A program made the translations under genes and the position numbers. From the NCBI GenBank assembly GCA_013298775.1, contig JAAFIV010000025.1, positions 1 to 64,000 of the forward strand: DNA of 64,000 bases, given 5' to 3'. The notes below the pieces were generated by a model. That model searched no databases, was not told the DNA's origin, and saw nothing but the letters and a program-made list of their open reading frames with translations. Shown piece after piece: positions 18,323-27,014 of this stretch; position 1 is the first letter of the stretch; every line of letters begins with the position of its first letter. This DNA is from Ignavibacteria bacterium (GTDB lineage: Bacteria > Bacteroidota > Ignavibacteria > Kapaibacteriales > UBA4661).

Positions 18323-19219
18323 CTATCCCAAGCGAATTCGTTTCCGGACAATATTTTGAATTCCGATGCGTACTTCGGCAATATAATCACCATTTGGCAC
18401 ACGCAAACCCTCTTCGTTGGTGAGATTCCACGTGATGCTGTGTCCACCTGCGTTTTGAGATTCTTTCAAAATACGCGCAATCGCAATTGCTTGAATGGAA
18501 TAGATGATAATTTCTACCTCCGTCGGCTGTTCGACGATATAGCGAATAGTAGGCGTTACATCTTCGGTCAAGCCCAACAGCGAGCCAATGAGAGAAAGTG
18601 GGATGCTGATGCCGTCGCCGCCCATGCCCGGCAGCCCGCCATACCGCTTGTATGGGTCGTACACGCCTGGAATAGTGAAGGATTGAGCAATTCCGTACTT
18701 GTACGCTTCGCGGTCGCGTGGAGTTGGCTCCAGCACTCGTGGATCCACCGCCATATTCGCAAGCGCAATATCGCGTGGGGAAAGTTTTTTCATTTCTTGT
18801 GCTGCCATCCACATTGCGGAGAAGCGTTGTGCTTCAAAATGAAACCGCATTGCGGGGTCTATGTTTACTTTCAAGGCTTCGTAAAAGGCGCGGTCTTGTT
18901 CTGGTGTAAAGGGATATTCTCCGGGCGGCGTTGTGCCGAGAATGGTAGAATCCACGCGGTTTCTGAGCGTGTCTGCTGTGATAATTTGCCGTGAAGTATA
19001 GACAGTATCAGGCTTTTGAAGCAAGGGACGCTGCGGCTTTTGCTGCGCAAATACGTCTGGCGCACAGGGGAGACATAGAAGCATCACACACAGCACAGAC
19101 ATGCTGAGAGCAAGATGTGTTGGAGAAAATTTCGAGGAGAATTTCGAGGAGAATTTCAAGGAAAATTTCATTGAAAAGAAAAATAAAGTTGGAGAGAATG
19201 ACGCTTGCGGAGAAGGCAT
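18323..19219 (-). CDS. Secreted protein with FlgD-like Ig C-terminal domain, function unknown
   Basis: About 298 residues from the ATG at 19219, chosen for the GAAGG four bases upstream; the longer frame to 19333 has no ribosome site. The N-terminus holds four imperfect KFSS units encoded by a 12-bp tandem repeat (19125-19172), then a hydrophobic segment (HLALSMSVLCVMLLCLPC) and FAQ, a likely signal cleavage site. The last ~60 residues (SITWNLTNEEGLRVPNGDYIAE) match the FlgD-Ig/CHU-type fold that ends many FCB exported proteins. The middle is rich in Pro and aromatic residues with no family recognised. Probably exported; role unknown. Confidence 0.65.
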   Translation of the reverse strand: MPSPQASFSPTLFFFSMKFSLKFSSKFSSKFSPTHLALSMSVLCVMLLCLPCAPDVFAQQKPQRPLLQKPDTVYTSRQIITADTLRNRVDSTILGTTPPGEYPFTPEQDRAFYEALKVNIDPAMRFHFEAQRFSAMWMAAQEMKKLSPRDIALANMAVDPRVLEPTPRDREAYKYGIAQSFTIPGVYDPYKRYGGLPGMGGDGISIPLSLIGSLLGLTEDVTPTIRYIVEQPTEVEIIIYSIQAIAIARILKESQNAGGHSITWNLTNEEGLRVPNGDYIAEVRIGIQNIVRKRIRLG

Positions 19220-19565
19220 GAAACCTTCACAACATCTTTGAGCAATGCTCCTCCGTGCAATCAAACGCAGCTCGAAAGAACATTTCGCAAGACACATTAC
19301 CAGATGCAAATTAAAACTTCGTAACGAAATCAAACGTTAAAATTTTCTAACGCGCCTCTTTTCTTGCGCCTTTTGCATGGAAAGAATGTGTAATTTTGCA
19401 GCGCGACTTCGATACAGACGACTACACCACGCATGTTCCTTTCTTTCTACAAATCTTTTATCAATTTTTCACCAATCTTTCTACCAATTTTTCTACAAAT
19501 CTTTCATCAATTTTTCACCAATCTTTCTACCAATCTTTCTACCATTCACCACGAAAACATTTCTC
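19220..19565. other. Divergent intergenic region with TAATTTTG box and T-rich repeats
   Basis: Separates the minus-strand secreted protein from the adenosyltransferase. It contains TAATTTTG at 19391-19398, matching the Bacteroidota -7 consensus TAnnTTTG. From about 19440 to 19556 it holds imperfect repeats of (C/A)AATCTTTCTACCAATTTTTC on the plus strand. These keep a long frame open upstream of the real ATG without looking like protein. Confidence 0.5.
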
Positions 19566-20138
19566 ATGGCAACAAAAATCTACACAAAAACTGGCGATGA
19601 CGGGCAAACAGGCTTGTTTGGCGGACAACGCGTTCCCAAAGACCACCTGCGTATTGAAGCATATGGGACGGTGGACGAACTCAACTCTCTTTTGGGTGTT
19701 ATCCTCGCGCTGCAAGGAACGACGGCACTTCCCAGCGATATGAGTGCAACGCTTCGCGATATTTCCGCATTGCTTTTTACCGCCGGAGCTGACCTCGCTA
19801 CGCCACTCGACCCGCCTCCGAGCTATCCAATTCCACGTATTGAAAGCACGCACACACAGTTCCTTGAGCGTATGATTGATGCCTACGATACTGAGTTGGA
19901 GCCGCTTAAAACCTTTATTCTGCCGACTGGTACGACTACTGCTGCGCATCTACACTTGGCGCGAACGGTGTGTCGGCGTGCCGAGCGTCTGGTGGTCGCG
20001 CTTTCGCGTGAGGAATCGTGCGGCGAAGAAATCGTCCGCTTCCTCAATCGCTTATCCGATTTTTGCTTTACCGCAGCCCGTCTCGCCAATAAACGTGCGG
20101 GCTTGGAAGATATTGCGTGGACAAATCCAGCATTGTAA
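19566..20138 (+). CDS. PduO-type corrinoid (cob(I)alamin) adenosyltransferase
   Basis: Transfers the adenosyl group of ATP to cob(I)alamin, making coenzyme B12, in the cytoplasm. It is 190 residues from the ATG at 19566; the upstream frame is T-rich repeat. Family motifs are complete: KIYTKTGDDGQTGLFGG (4-20, ATP loop), RIEAYGTVDELNSLLGV, FILPTGTTTAAHLHLARTVCRRAER with the ATP-binding Arg residues (about 118-142), and VRFLNRLSDFCFTAARLAN near the C-terminus. No other cobalamin gene is nearby, which is usual for this salvage enzyme. Confidence 0.94.
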   Translation: MATKIYTKTGDDGQTGLFGGQRVPKDHLRIEAYGTVDELNSLLGVILALQGTTALPSDMSATLRDISALLFTAGADLATPLDPPPSYPIPRIESTHTQFLERMIDAYDTELEPLKTFILPTGTTTAAHLHLARTVCRRAERLVVALSREESCGEEIVRFLNRLSDFCFTAARLANKRAGLEDIAWTNPAL

Positions 20139-20250
20139 GTCCATAATTTTCGGCGAGGCAAATACTTGTATTCGTTAATTTTTGTTAAGTGGCTATCTAT
20201 GCGGTGTTTGCTGGTGTTCTCTTGACGGGAAAAGTTGTATTTTGTGCTTG

Positions 20251-20372
20251 AGAACTTTCGTACAATGCTCGTTTTGCGGCACAGACAAGAGTGTCTGTGC
20301 TACCGAAGACGCATAAAACTTGAATTTAATGGTAGCGCAGACACTCTTGTCTGCGTCATTTGCGAAAGTCCT
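20251..20372 (+). repeat. Family B full-length element flanked by a 7-bp direct repeat
   Basis: 122 bp bounded by AGAACTTTCG and GCGAAAGTCCT. It contains arms CACAGACAAGAGTGTCTGTG and GCAGACACTCTTGTCTGC. GTGCTTG occurs immediately before it (20244-20250) and immediately after it (20373-20379), as a target duplication would. It lies just upstream of the histidine kinase start. Confidence 0.85.
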
Positions 20373-20441
20373 GTGCTTGAAAATAACACCACCATTTGAC
20401 CTTCGGAAGAAAAATTCGCACACATATACTCTCTCAAACCC

Positions 20442-23096
20442 ATGAAAAAACGTAGTATTTGGATGATTCTTGCTCTGATGAGCATTGCGCTTTTAGGAGT
20501 GATTGCCGTACAGGTGTATTGGCTTGCGCGAGCATCAAATCTGGAGGAACGCTTATTCAAAGAGCGCGTCAATCAAGCAATGGAGCGCGTTGCACGGCAA
20601 CTGGAAGCACGAGAAATGAAGGCACAAGTGTTAAAGAGCCTCAGCGATGTGCGCCGTACCGTAAACGACGCAAAAGCCCAGCAATTCAAGGTTGCCACAA
20701 AAAATACCCCGAAAAGTGTTGTCATTGCTCAGGTTCGCCCCTCGCTCGCGCAGCCTACCTTTGCTAACGCGAGCAAACAAGCGCGTCGCGGCAAGCAATC
20801 ATCCGCAGATTCGTTGAATAATTCCACCAAGCAATCACCCAGCGAAACGAATACAAGCGTTGCCAATTCACCAAACAATGCTCCAAATAATGTTCCAAAC
20901 ACCGCGCCAAATCAGCTTCATAGCGAAAGTGGCAGTTTTGAAATGCGTATTGGAAGCGATGGGACGTTTTCTTTCCAATCTTCGCGCACGCAGTCCGTTC
21001 GTCCAGCACATCCTCCTTCCCCTGAAGCCCCATCAAATCCGCCAACGATGGTCTTTACGGTGCCGTCGGAGTCGAATGGTGTTGGTCAGCCAGTGCGCAT
21101 TCTCATTCCGCAAAAATACCGCTCAAGTTTGCGCAATGACTCCCTTGCAGAGCGCATCCGTTCTCGCTTTGCGAATGTTCGGAAAAATAGAGATTGTGAA
21201 AATTGCGATGCACAAGAGCGTAATGCGAGCCGCAATAGAAGCTACACCACTGGTGCTGTTTCTTCTTCACCGCAGCAGCCCTACATTGGTGGGCGGAAAA
21301 CGCTTGAAGACCGCATGAATAGCGGTTCGGATGAACGCCGTCAGGCAGAGTATTTTGCACGCCAAGCGCAACGCGAAGCCGTTCAGCTCAATGTTCAGCG
21401 TTCTTTGCGTGATTTAGAGCGTTTGCGTCGCCTCAATTTGATGAATCCTCAAGATATGCGCACGCTTGATTCTACCTTCAACCTCTCTATTCGTCAGGCT
21501 ATTCAGGATTTTGGGGGCTTTGGTATCGAATTGCGTTTGCCGCCGAATGCCGTGCTGCCGACTGCGCCCAATCCAGCGAATAGTCCTGCTGCTACTGATG
21601 CGCAACTTGCCACAACACAAGATTCTATCAGCTTTGTAGTGAAAGGTGCGAAGAAGAAAAAGCACATCGGCGAACACAAGCAAGGACGGGCGTTTGCAGC
21701 AAATGTAGGTAATCATGGACTTTCTCAAACTCAAACTCAATCTCAATCCTCTGCAAGTAGCACCAATACGCGCAATTCAATTGAAAAAGATACGATTGAA
21801 AAAATTATTGACCGCGTAGATTTGGTCGAAAATATCATGGAAAATATGCTCTCGGGCAAACGCACGATGAGCGAGCGCATGTCGCTGAACGACGTTGATT
21901 CTTTGCTGCGCAATGAATTACACAATACGAATATTTCCGCGAACTTTGAATATGGCGTGGTGCGAGGCGGGATGCTGCTTGGAAGCAATCACGGGAACAA
22001 TGCGCAGAATACTGGAGAGAATACATACTCCGTTCAGCCCGCTTCCTATCAAGGTTCTGCGCGGGATTCCATGATAATTGTCCAATCCTCGAACCGCAAA
22101 TCAGAAGAGGCTTCCGAACGCACAGACCGCGCACAAGCGCACACAGTAAAAACGGTACATATTGCTCAAACACCGCTTCTTTCCTCAAAGTACCGTGCGC
22201 GTTTATTCCCCAATGATTTGTTCAATAACGATGAATACTATCTTGTTGTGCGATTCCCTGAGTACGCGCCTGGTCTTTCGCTTGCGGGAATTGGCGCGGA
22301 AGTGAGTCTCTCTGCGGTGTTCTTGCTGATGATTGTCGGCTGTTTTGGCTTTACGTTTGTCGCATTGCAAAAGCAGAAAAAACTCTCCGATATGAAGACC
22401 GATTTTATCAATAACATGACGCATGAACTCAAAACGCCGATTGCAACAATTTCCATTGCGAGTGAAGCCTTGAAAGACGACCACGTGCGTAGTGAAGCCG
22501 TTCGCGTGGAGCGTTTTGTGCATATCATTCACGATGAAAATAAACGCTTGGCAGGACACGTTGAAAAAGTGCTGCAAGCTGCGCAAATGGACAGAGGCGA
22601 ATTGAAGCTCAATCTCCAAAACACCGATATTCACACGCTTTTGGAGACAGCGGCGGAATCGCTTTCCTTGCAATTGGAGCAAAAACAAGGTTCGGTAGAA
22701 TTGCATTTAGAAGCAACGCAGCCCAGTGTTTATGCGGATGAAGCACATTTGATGAATATGATTTTTAACCTTTTGGATAATGCGAATAAATACACGCCAG
22801 AGAAGCCGCATCTTGTCGTGCGTACCCGTAACACCGCACAGGGACTTGCGTTTACGATTCAAGATAATGGAATCGGTATGACGCGGGAGGCGCAAAAACA
22901 CATCTTCGAGAAATTTTACCGCGTTCCGACGGGCAACCGCCACGATGTGAAAGGTTTTGGTTTGGGATTGAATTACGTACAAACCATCGTAGAAGCGCAT
23001 GGCGGCTCAATTTCTGTGAAAAGTGAGCTTGGTAAAGGCAGCATGTTTGAAGTGGTTTTGCCTTTGCAACCCGCATCGCGTCAGGTGTTGTCGTAA
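20442..23096 (+). CDS. Membrane sensor histidine kinase with very long low-complexity periplasmic domain
   Basis: 884 residues. The first membrane helix is at about 7-28 and the second at about 610-635 (GIGAEVSLSAVFLLMIVGCFGF). The ~580 residues between are Ser/Asn/Gln/Pro-rich (SPNNAPNNVPNTAPNQ) with no known sensor fold. HisKA follows: NNMTHELKTPIATISIAS with phospho-acceptor His661. The ATPase has N box IFNLLDNANKYTPEKP, G1 IQDNGIGM, F box FEKFYRV and G2 KGFGLGLNYV. Its partner is the response regulator at 23557, now 460 bp away because repeat elements fill the gap. The signal sensed is unknown. Confidence 0.92.
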   Translation: MKKRSIWMILALMSIALLGVIAVQVYWLARASNLEERLFKERVNQAMERVARQLEAREMKAQVLKSLSDVRRTVNDAKAQQFKVATKNTPKSVVIAQVRPSLAQPTFANASKQARRGKQSSADSLNNSTKQSPSETNTSVANSPNNAPNNVPNTAPNQLHSESGSFEMRIGSDGTFSFQSSRTQSVRPAHPPSPEAPSNPPTMVFTVPSESNGVGQPVRILIPQKYRSSLRNDSLAERIRSRFANVRKNRDCENCDAQERNASRNRSYTTGAVSSSPQQPYIGGRKTLEDRMNSGSDERRQAEYFARQAQREAVQLNVQRSLRDLERLRRLNLMNPQDMRTLDSTFNLSIRQAIQDFGGFGIELRLPPNAVLPTAPNPANSPAATDAQLATTQDSISFVVKGAKKKKHIGEHKQGRAFAANVGNHGLSQTQTQSQSSASSTNTRNSIEKDTIEKIIDRVDLVENIMENMLSGKRTMSERMSLNDVDSLLRNELHNTNISANFEYGVVRGGMLLGSNHGNNAQNTGENTYSVQPASYQGSARDSMIIVQSSNRKSEEASERTDRAQAHTVKTVHIAQTPLLSSKYRARLFPNDLFNNDEYYLVVRFPEYAPGLSLAGIGAEVSLSAVFLLMIVGCFGFTFVALQKQKKLSDMKTDFINNMTHELKTPIATISIASEALKDDHVRSEAVRVERFVHIIHDENKRLAGHVEKVLQAAQMDRGELKLNLQNTDIHTLLETAAESLSLQLEQKQGSVELHLEATQPSVYADEAHLMNMIFNLLDNANKYTPEKPHLVVRTRNTAQGLAFTIQDNGIGMTREAQKHIFEKFYRVPTGNRHDVKGFGLGLNYVQTIVEAHGGSISVKSELGKGSMFEVVLPLQPASRQVLS

Positions 23097-23103
23097 TTTC
23101 ACT

Positions 23104-23519
23104 CATTCGCCCCCTGATAAAGTAGGGCTGTTAAGTTCTCGTGTTTGCCCTCATCCCAACCCTTCTCCCAGAAGGAGAAGGGCAAGACACAGAGCCGTTT
23201 CTGAAGCCCTCTCCCTCTGGGAGAGGGTTGGGTGAGGGCTTCACGGGAACAGAACTTAACAGCCCTGCTTTGATAAAGGGGGAACGGAGAATTTGCCTTG
23301 CCATTTGGAATGATGATTTCATGAGGTTTTGAGGCGTTTAATCCCCCGTTCCGCCTTTATCAAAGCAGGGCTGTTAAGTTCTAAAAGACAGTCTCGTAAC
23401 GGTGCGGCTTACGACAAATCCCCCGTTCCCCCTTTATCAAGGGGGCGAAGGATTGGTGCGGCTTTCACGTCATCGTATAAAAAGAACTGAACAGCCCTGC
23501 TTTATCAAGGGGGCGAATG
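23104..23519. repeat. Nested stack of palindromic elements (families G and F) between kinase and regulator genes
   Basis: The outer ends CATTCGCCCCC-TGATAAAG (23104) and CTTTATCAAGGGGGCGAATG (to 23519) are reverse complements apart from one missing base. Inside are two elements with 21-bp ends containing AGGGCTGTTAAGTTCT: 23124-23266, carrying the inner CCCTC..CCCAACCC / GGGTTGGGTGAGGG pair, and 23367-23498. Between and inside these are further CCCCTTTATCAAGGGGG palindromes (23268-23287, 23340-23366, 23418-23450). No gene is visible here. Confidence 0.8.
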
Positions 23520-23556
23520 CGACATCGTTTTGTACATTATTTTTCCTTAAAAACCC

Positions 23557-24249
23557 ATGGAACAGCACCAAATCTTGCTTGTAGAAGATGATACCAACTT
23601 AGGCGGTGTCTTACAGGAATATATGTCTTTGAAAGGCTACACCGTCGAGCTTTGCCGCGATGGTGATGCAGGATGGACAAGTTTTCAAAAGGGCAATTTT
23701 GATTTATGTATTGTAGATGTCATGATGCCAAAGCAGGATGGATTCTCGCTTGCACGCTCTATTCGTGCGGTGAATGAAACCGTGCCGATTGTGTTTGTAA
23801 CAGCGAAATCTATGCAAGCCGATAAGCTCGAAGGTTTCAATATCGGCGCGGATGATTATATTACCAAGCCGTTTAGCATTGAAGAATTGATGCTGCGCGT
23901 GCAAGCAATACTGCGGCGTTCCAAGCAAACCCCACAAACACAGCGTTTTCCTGATGAATTCAAGCTCGGTGAATATGTTTTTCATTACAACAACCAGATT
24001 TTACGTCATCCCGAAGCCACAACGCAGCTTACCAGCAAAGAAGCGGATTTGCTGAAAATGCTATGCGCCCACGCAAACCAAGTAATGAAGCGCGAAGTAG
24101 CTCTGAAAGCTATTTGGGGCGATGATTCCTACTTCAACGGGCGCAGCATGGACGTGTTTATCACCAAGCTCCGCAAGTATTTGAAGCTCGACCCCAGCGT
24201 GGAGATAGTCAATGTGCATGGTTCGGGGTATAAACTCGTGATGCGGTAA
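23557..24249 (+). CDS. OmpR/PhoB-family response regulator
   Basis: 230 residues. The receiver domain (about 5-120) has the acidic pair EDD (9-11), phospho-acceptor Asp54 (LCIVDVMMPKQDG), the switch Thr in FVTAKS and Lys in YITKPFSIEELMLRV. The winged-helix DNA-binding domain (about 135-230) ends TKLRKYLKLDPSVEIVNVHGSGYKLVM. Cytoplasmic transcription factor, presumably phosphorylated by the kinase upstream. Target genes cannot be read from here. Confidence 0.95.
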   Translation: MEQHQILLVEDDTNLGGVLQEYMSLKGYTVELCRDGDAGWTSFQKGNFDLCIVDVMMPKQDGFSLARSIRAVNETVPIVFVTAKSMQADKLEGFNIGADDYITKPFSIEELMLRVQAILRRSKQTPQTQRFPDEFKLGEYVFHYNNQILRHPEATTQLTSKEADLLKMLCAHANQVMKREVALKAIWGDDSYFNGRSMDVFITKLRKYLKLDPSVEIVNVHGSGYKLVMR

Positions 24250-24542
24250 ATACAGGCTTGAACATCCCTTCAAAGCTGATTTCCTGTACAATTTCTCATT
24301 GCGTTCGTTTCACAATATTGGCAATTGCTGCGTCTCCTGTTTCTGCATCCCCACACAATCATACAAAAAAGGTATTTGGAGTGAATACTTTTTACGATAT
24401 TTTGCGGTCTTCAATTCAAGACAACGACCTCATCCATCTTTCCACCTTCATTGCTGAATTGTTCATTCAATTTGTTCATTCAATTTGTTCGTGGACATTG
24501 TTCATTCAGTGTTGAGGCAATACAACCAATAACGAAAAACCA
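24250..24542. other. Intergenic region with a 13-bp tandem repeat
   Basis: 293 bp without a credible gene. TTGTTCATTCAAT repeats 2.5 times at 24459-24490, with a partial further copy near 24500. A promoter for the epimerase gene is expected here, but I cannot place it. Confidence 0.5.
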
Positions 24543-25535
24543 ATGATAGCATTTGTAACCGGAGCAACAGGCTTTGTCGGAAGCCATGTTGCCGATGAAC
24601 TTGTCCGACGTGGCTATACCGTGCGCTGTTTGACGCGCCCCACGAGTAGTTTGCAATGGCTCGAGGGTACGCCCGTGGAGCGGGCTGTGGGGTCGCTCAC
24701 CGACCCAGCTTCTTTGACAAACGCCGTTAAAGATGCCGACATTATCGTTCATGTGGCAGGTTTGACGGCAGCGCGAAACCGAGAAGAATTTTTTCTGGGA
24801 AATCATATTGCAACAAAAAATCTGCTGGAAGCTGCACAAAAAGGCGCACCGAATCTGAAACGGTTCCTCCACGTGAGTAGTCAAGCGGCTGTTGGACCTT
24901 CGCCTAGTTTAGAACGTCCTGTAAATGAAGATACCGTGCCGCATCCCATTACGGCGTATGGTGAGAGCAAAAAAGCGGCTGAAGACGAGGTGTTTGCTTA
25001 TAGTAAGAACTTTCCTATCACAATCGTGCGTCCGCCAGCAGTGTTTGGCGAGCGCGATACGGCAATTTTTTCCTTCTTCAAAACCGTTGGTCGCATGGGC
25101 ATTTTGCCGCTTATGGGATTCAACACCAAGTATTTAAGCCTTATTCATAGCTCCGACCTCGCGCGTGGAATAGTGGATGCGGCAGAATCGCCCAATACTG
25201 TCGGGAAGGCGTACTTTGTGGCTTCGGAGGAATTGTACACGTGGGAGCAAATTGCAGAATGTACACGAAAAGCCTTTGGTTCGTCGCGCTCGGCGTTCAA
25301 GATTCGCCTACCAGAGCCAGTAGTGATGGGCGTTGCGGGCGTGTCGGAATTTTTTGGCAAATTTTCCTCGAAGCCACCCGTGTTTAATTACGAAAAGGGA
25401 AAAGATTTTATTCAAGATTACTGGACGTGTTCGGTGAACCGCGCTATGCAGGATTTTGGCTATCGGCAGCAGGTATCCTTGCAGGACGGCATTTCACAAA
25501 CAGTACAATGGTACATTGCAAATAAGTGGTTGTAA
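24543..25535 (+). CDS. NAD-dependent epimerase/dehydratase (extended SDR)
   Basis: 330 residues. The Rossmann motif GATGFVGSHVADELVRRGY (7-25) binds NAD(P). DIIVHVAGLT follows, then FLHVSSQAAVG, and the catalytic YxxxK is AYGESKKAAEDE (about 137-148), followed by PITIVRPPAVFGERD. This is typical of extended SDRs acting on nucleotide sugars or on 3-beta-hydroxysteroid/dihydroflavonol-like substrates. The next gene is mannose-1-phosphate guanylyltransferase, which favours a sugar-nucleotide role, but the two are separated by a repeat element and the substrate is unproven. Confidence 0.88.
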   Translation: MIAFVTGATGFVGSHVADELVRRGYTVRCLTRPTSSLQWLEGTPVERAVGSLTDPASLTNAVKDADIIVHVAGLTAARNREEFFLGNHIATKNLLEAAQKGAPNLKRFLHVSSQAAVGPSPSLERPVNEDTVPHPITAYGESKKAAEDEVFAYSKNFPITIVRPPAVFGERDTAIFSFFKTVGRMGILPLMGFNTKYLSLIHSSDLARGIVDAAESPNTVGKAYFVASEELYTWEQIAECTRKAFGSSRSAFKIRLPEPVVMGVAGVSEFFGKFSSKPPVFNYEKGKDFIQDYWTCSVNRAMQDFGYRQQVSLQDGISQTVQWYIANKWL

Positions 25536-25561
25536 GAATGTTGTAAGAATGTTGTAAGAAT
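25529..25561 (+). repeat. 11-bp tandem repeat overlapping the epimerase stop codon
   Basis: GTTGTAAGAAT repeated three times, perfectly. The first unit contains the stop codon TAA (25533-25535), so each duplication also copies a stop. Confidence 0.9.
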
Positions 25562-25562
25562 T

Positions 25563-25684
25563 AGGACTTTCGCAAAATACTTGTTTTGTAGCACAGACAA
25601 GAGTGTCTGTGCTACCGAAGACATGTACAACCTGCATCACGTGGTAGCGCAGACACTCCTGTCTGCGCCATTTACGAAAGTCCT
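25563..25684 (+). repeat. Family B full-length element
   Basis: 122 bp with ends AGGACTTTCGCAAA and TTTACGAAAGTCCT. Arms are GTAGCACAGACA / TGTCTGTGCTAC (loop AGAG) and a GCGCAGACA / TGTCTGCGC arm with loop CTCC. It fills most of the gap between the epimerase and the guanylyltransferase genes. Confidence 0.88.
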
Positions 25685-25721
25685 GAAGAAGTAATTTCTT
25701 TTCGTAATGGTCAGGATTTCC

Positions 25722-26819
25722 ATGAAAACATTTGCCGTGATTCTCGCGGGCGGTGGTGGTGTGCGGCTCTGGCCCCACAGCCGCGAACACAAACCCAAGC
25801 AGTTTCTTACTTTGTTTGGCAATAAATCGCTATTGCAGCATACCTACGAGCGTTTGCGGGAAACGTATGCGCGTGAGGAGATAATGGTTGTAACAAGCCA
25901 GCAACTACGCGCTTTAGCGGGCGAACAGTTGCGAGAGCTACGCGAGGAAAATTTTATTATCGAACCCTTCGGGCGCAATACGGCTGCTGCTATTGGCTTG
26001 GCATTGATTACACTCCAACACCGCATGGAAGAAGAATTTACAATGGCGGTTTTTCCCGCAGACCACATCATTAGCAATGTGCGCGATTTTATCTACGCAA
26101 GTTCGCTTTGCGCTGAAACGGCTGCTATTACTGATGGCATTATTTCGCTCGGGGTGCCGCCAACCCGCCCCGATACAGGCTTGGGCTACATTCAAGCCTT
26201 CGATGAAACACCACGCGTGGTAGATGCCTTCACAAGCCCGCTTCAAGCCATGCGCAAAGTGCTGACTTTCGCCGAAAAACCCGACATTGAAACGGCGATT
26301 CGCTTCGTCAATTCGGGTGATTTTTTGTGGAATACGGGCATGTTCTTTGCGCGTGGAAGCGTGTTGTGGCACAGCTTTGAAGAGTTTATGCCCGACCACG
26401 CCCACGTTCTGCGCTTGCTCCAAAAGCATTTTGGCAAGGACAGCTACGACAGCACGCTTGCTATGCTGTACAGGCAAATGAAATCTATTTCGATTGATTA
26501 TGGCATCATGGAAAAAGCGCGTAGTTCCTACGTTGTAGAGGGCGCATTTGATTGGAGCGACCTCGCAAGCTGGGATTCCATGTACCAACTCGCCGCAAAA
26601 GACGCTGCCGATAATGTATTGGAAGGCGAGGTGATTGCGGTAAATGTGTCCAATTCCTACGTGAAGGCAGGAAAACGCCTTGTAACGCTCGTAGATATTG
26701 ATGATGTGCTTGTTGTGGATTCCGATGATGCCGTCATTATTTGCCGTCTTGGTCATGGGCAAAGCGTAAAAGATGTCGTTGATTTTCTCCGCCGCAAGCA
26801 GATGAAAGATTTTTTGTGA
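25722..26819 (+). CDS. Mannose-1-phosphate guanylyltransferase
   Basis: Makes GDP-mannose from GTP and mannose-1-phosphate, in the cytoplasm. It is 365 residues from MKTFAVILAGG at 25722; the earlier frame runs only a few codons. The nucleotidyl-transferase signature is VILAGGGGVRLWPHSREHKPKQF (6-28), with Val where Thr is usual. Also visible are EPFGRNTAAAIGLAL, VFPADHII, GYIQAF, FAEKPD, FLWNTGMFF and SIDYGIMEKA...GAFDWSDLASW. There is no C-terminal phosphomannose isomerase domain, so this is the short monofunctional form. It could feed GDP-sugars to the surface glycan genes of the window (pseI, GT2). Confidence 0.93.
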   Translation: MKTFAVILAGGGGVRLWPHSREHKPKQFLTLFGNKSLLQHTYERLRETYAREEIMVVTSQQLRALAGEQLRELREENFIIEPFGRNTAAAIGLALITLQHRMEEEFTMAVFPADHIISNVRDFIYASSLCAETAAITDGIISLGVPPTRPDTGLGYIQAFDETPRVVDAFTSPLQAMRKVLTFAEKPDIETAIRFVNSGDFLWNTGMFFARGSVLWHSFEEFMPDHAHVLRLLQKHFGKDSYDSTLAMLYRQMKSISIDYGIMEKARSSYVVEGAFDWSDLASWDSMYQLAAKDAADNVLEGEVIAVNVSNSYVKAGKRLVTLVDIDDVLVVDSDDAVIICRLGHGQSVKDVVDFLRRKQMKDFL

Positions 26820-26826
26820 TTGTTCT

Positions 26827-26949
26827 AGGACTTTCGCAAATGTCGCAGACAGGAGTGTTACGCGCTACCAACACACTCAGATTTCATGGGGCTTCGGTAG
26901 CACAGACACTCTTGTCTGTGCCGTAAGATTGCCATTTTGCGAAAGTCTT
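26827..26949 (+). repeat. Family B full-length element (variant arm)
   Basis: 123 bp with ends AGGACTTTCGCAAA and TTTTGCGAAAGTCTT. The left arm ends TGTTACGCGCTACC instead of TGTCTGCGCTACC, the same change as in the half element at 13808. It follows the guanylyltransferase stop by 7 bp and may form its transcript end. Confidence 0.85.
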
Positions 26950-27014
26950 ATGTTCGTTTTTTCAAGCGAGAGATTTCCGGAACTCGAATTCAAGAACCAT
27001 AAAACGCTATTCTT

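Noticed and set aside
24258-24515. 85-residue open frame between the regulator and epimerase genes
   Set aside because: Runs through a tandem repeat, with no ribosome site or protein-like pattern.
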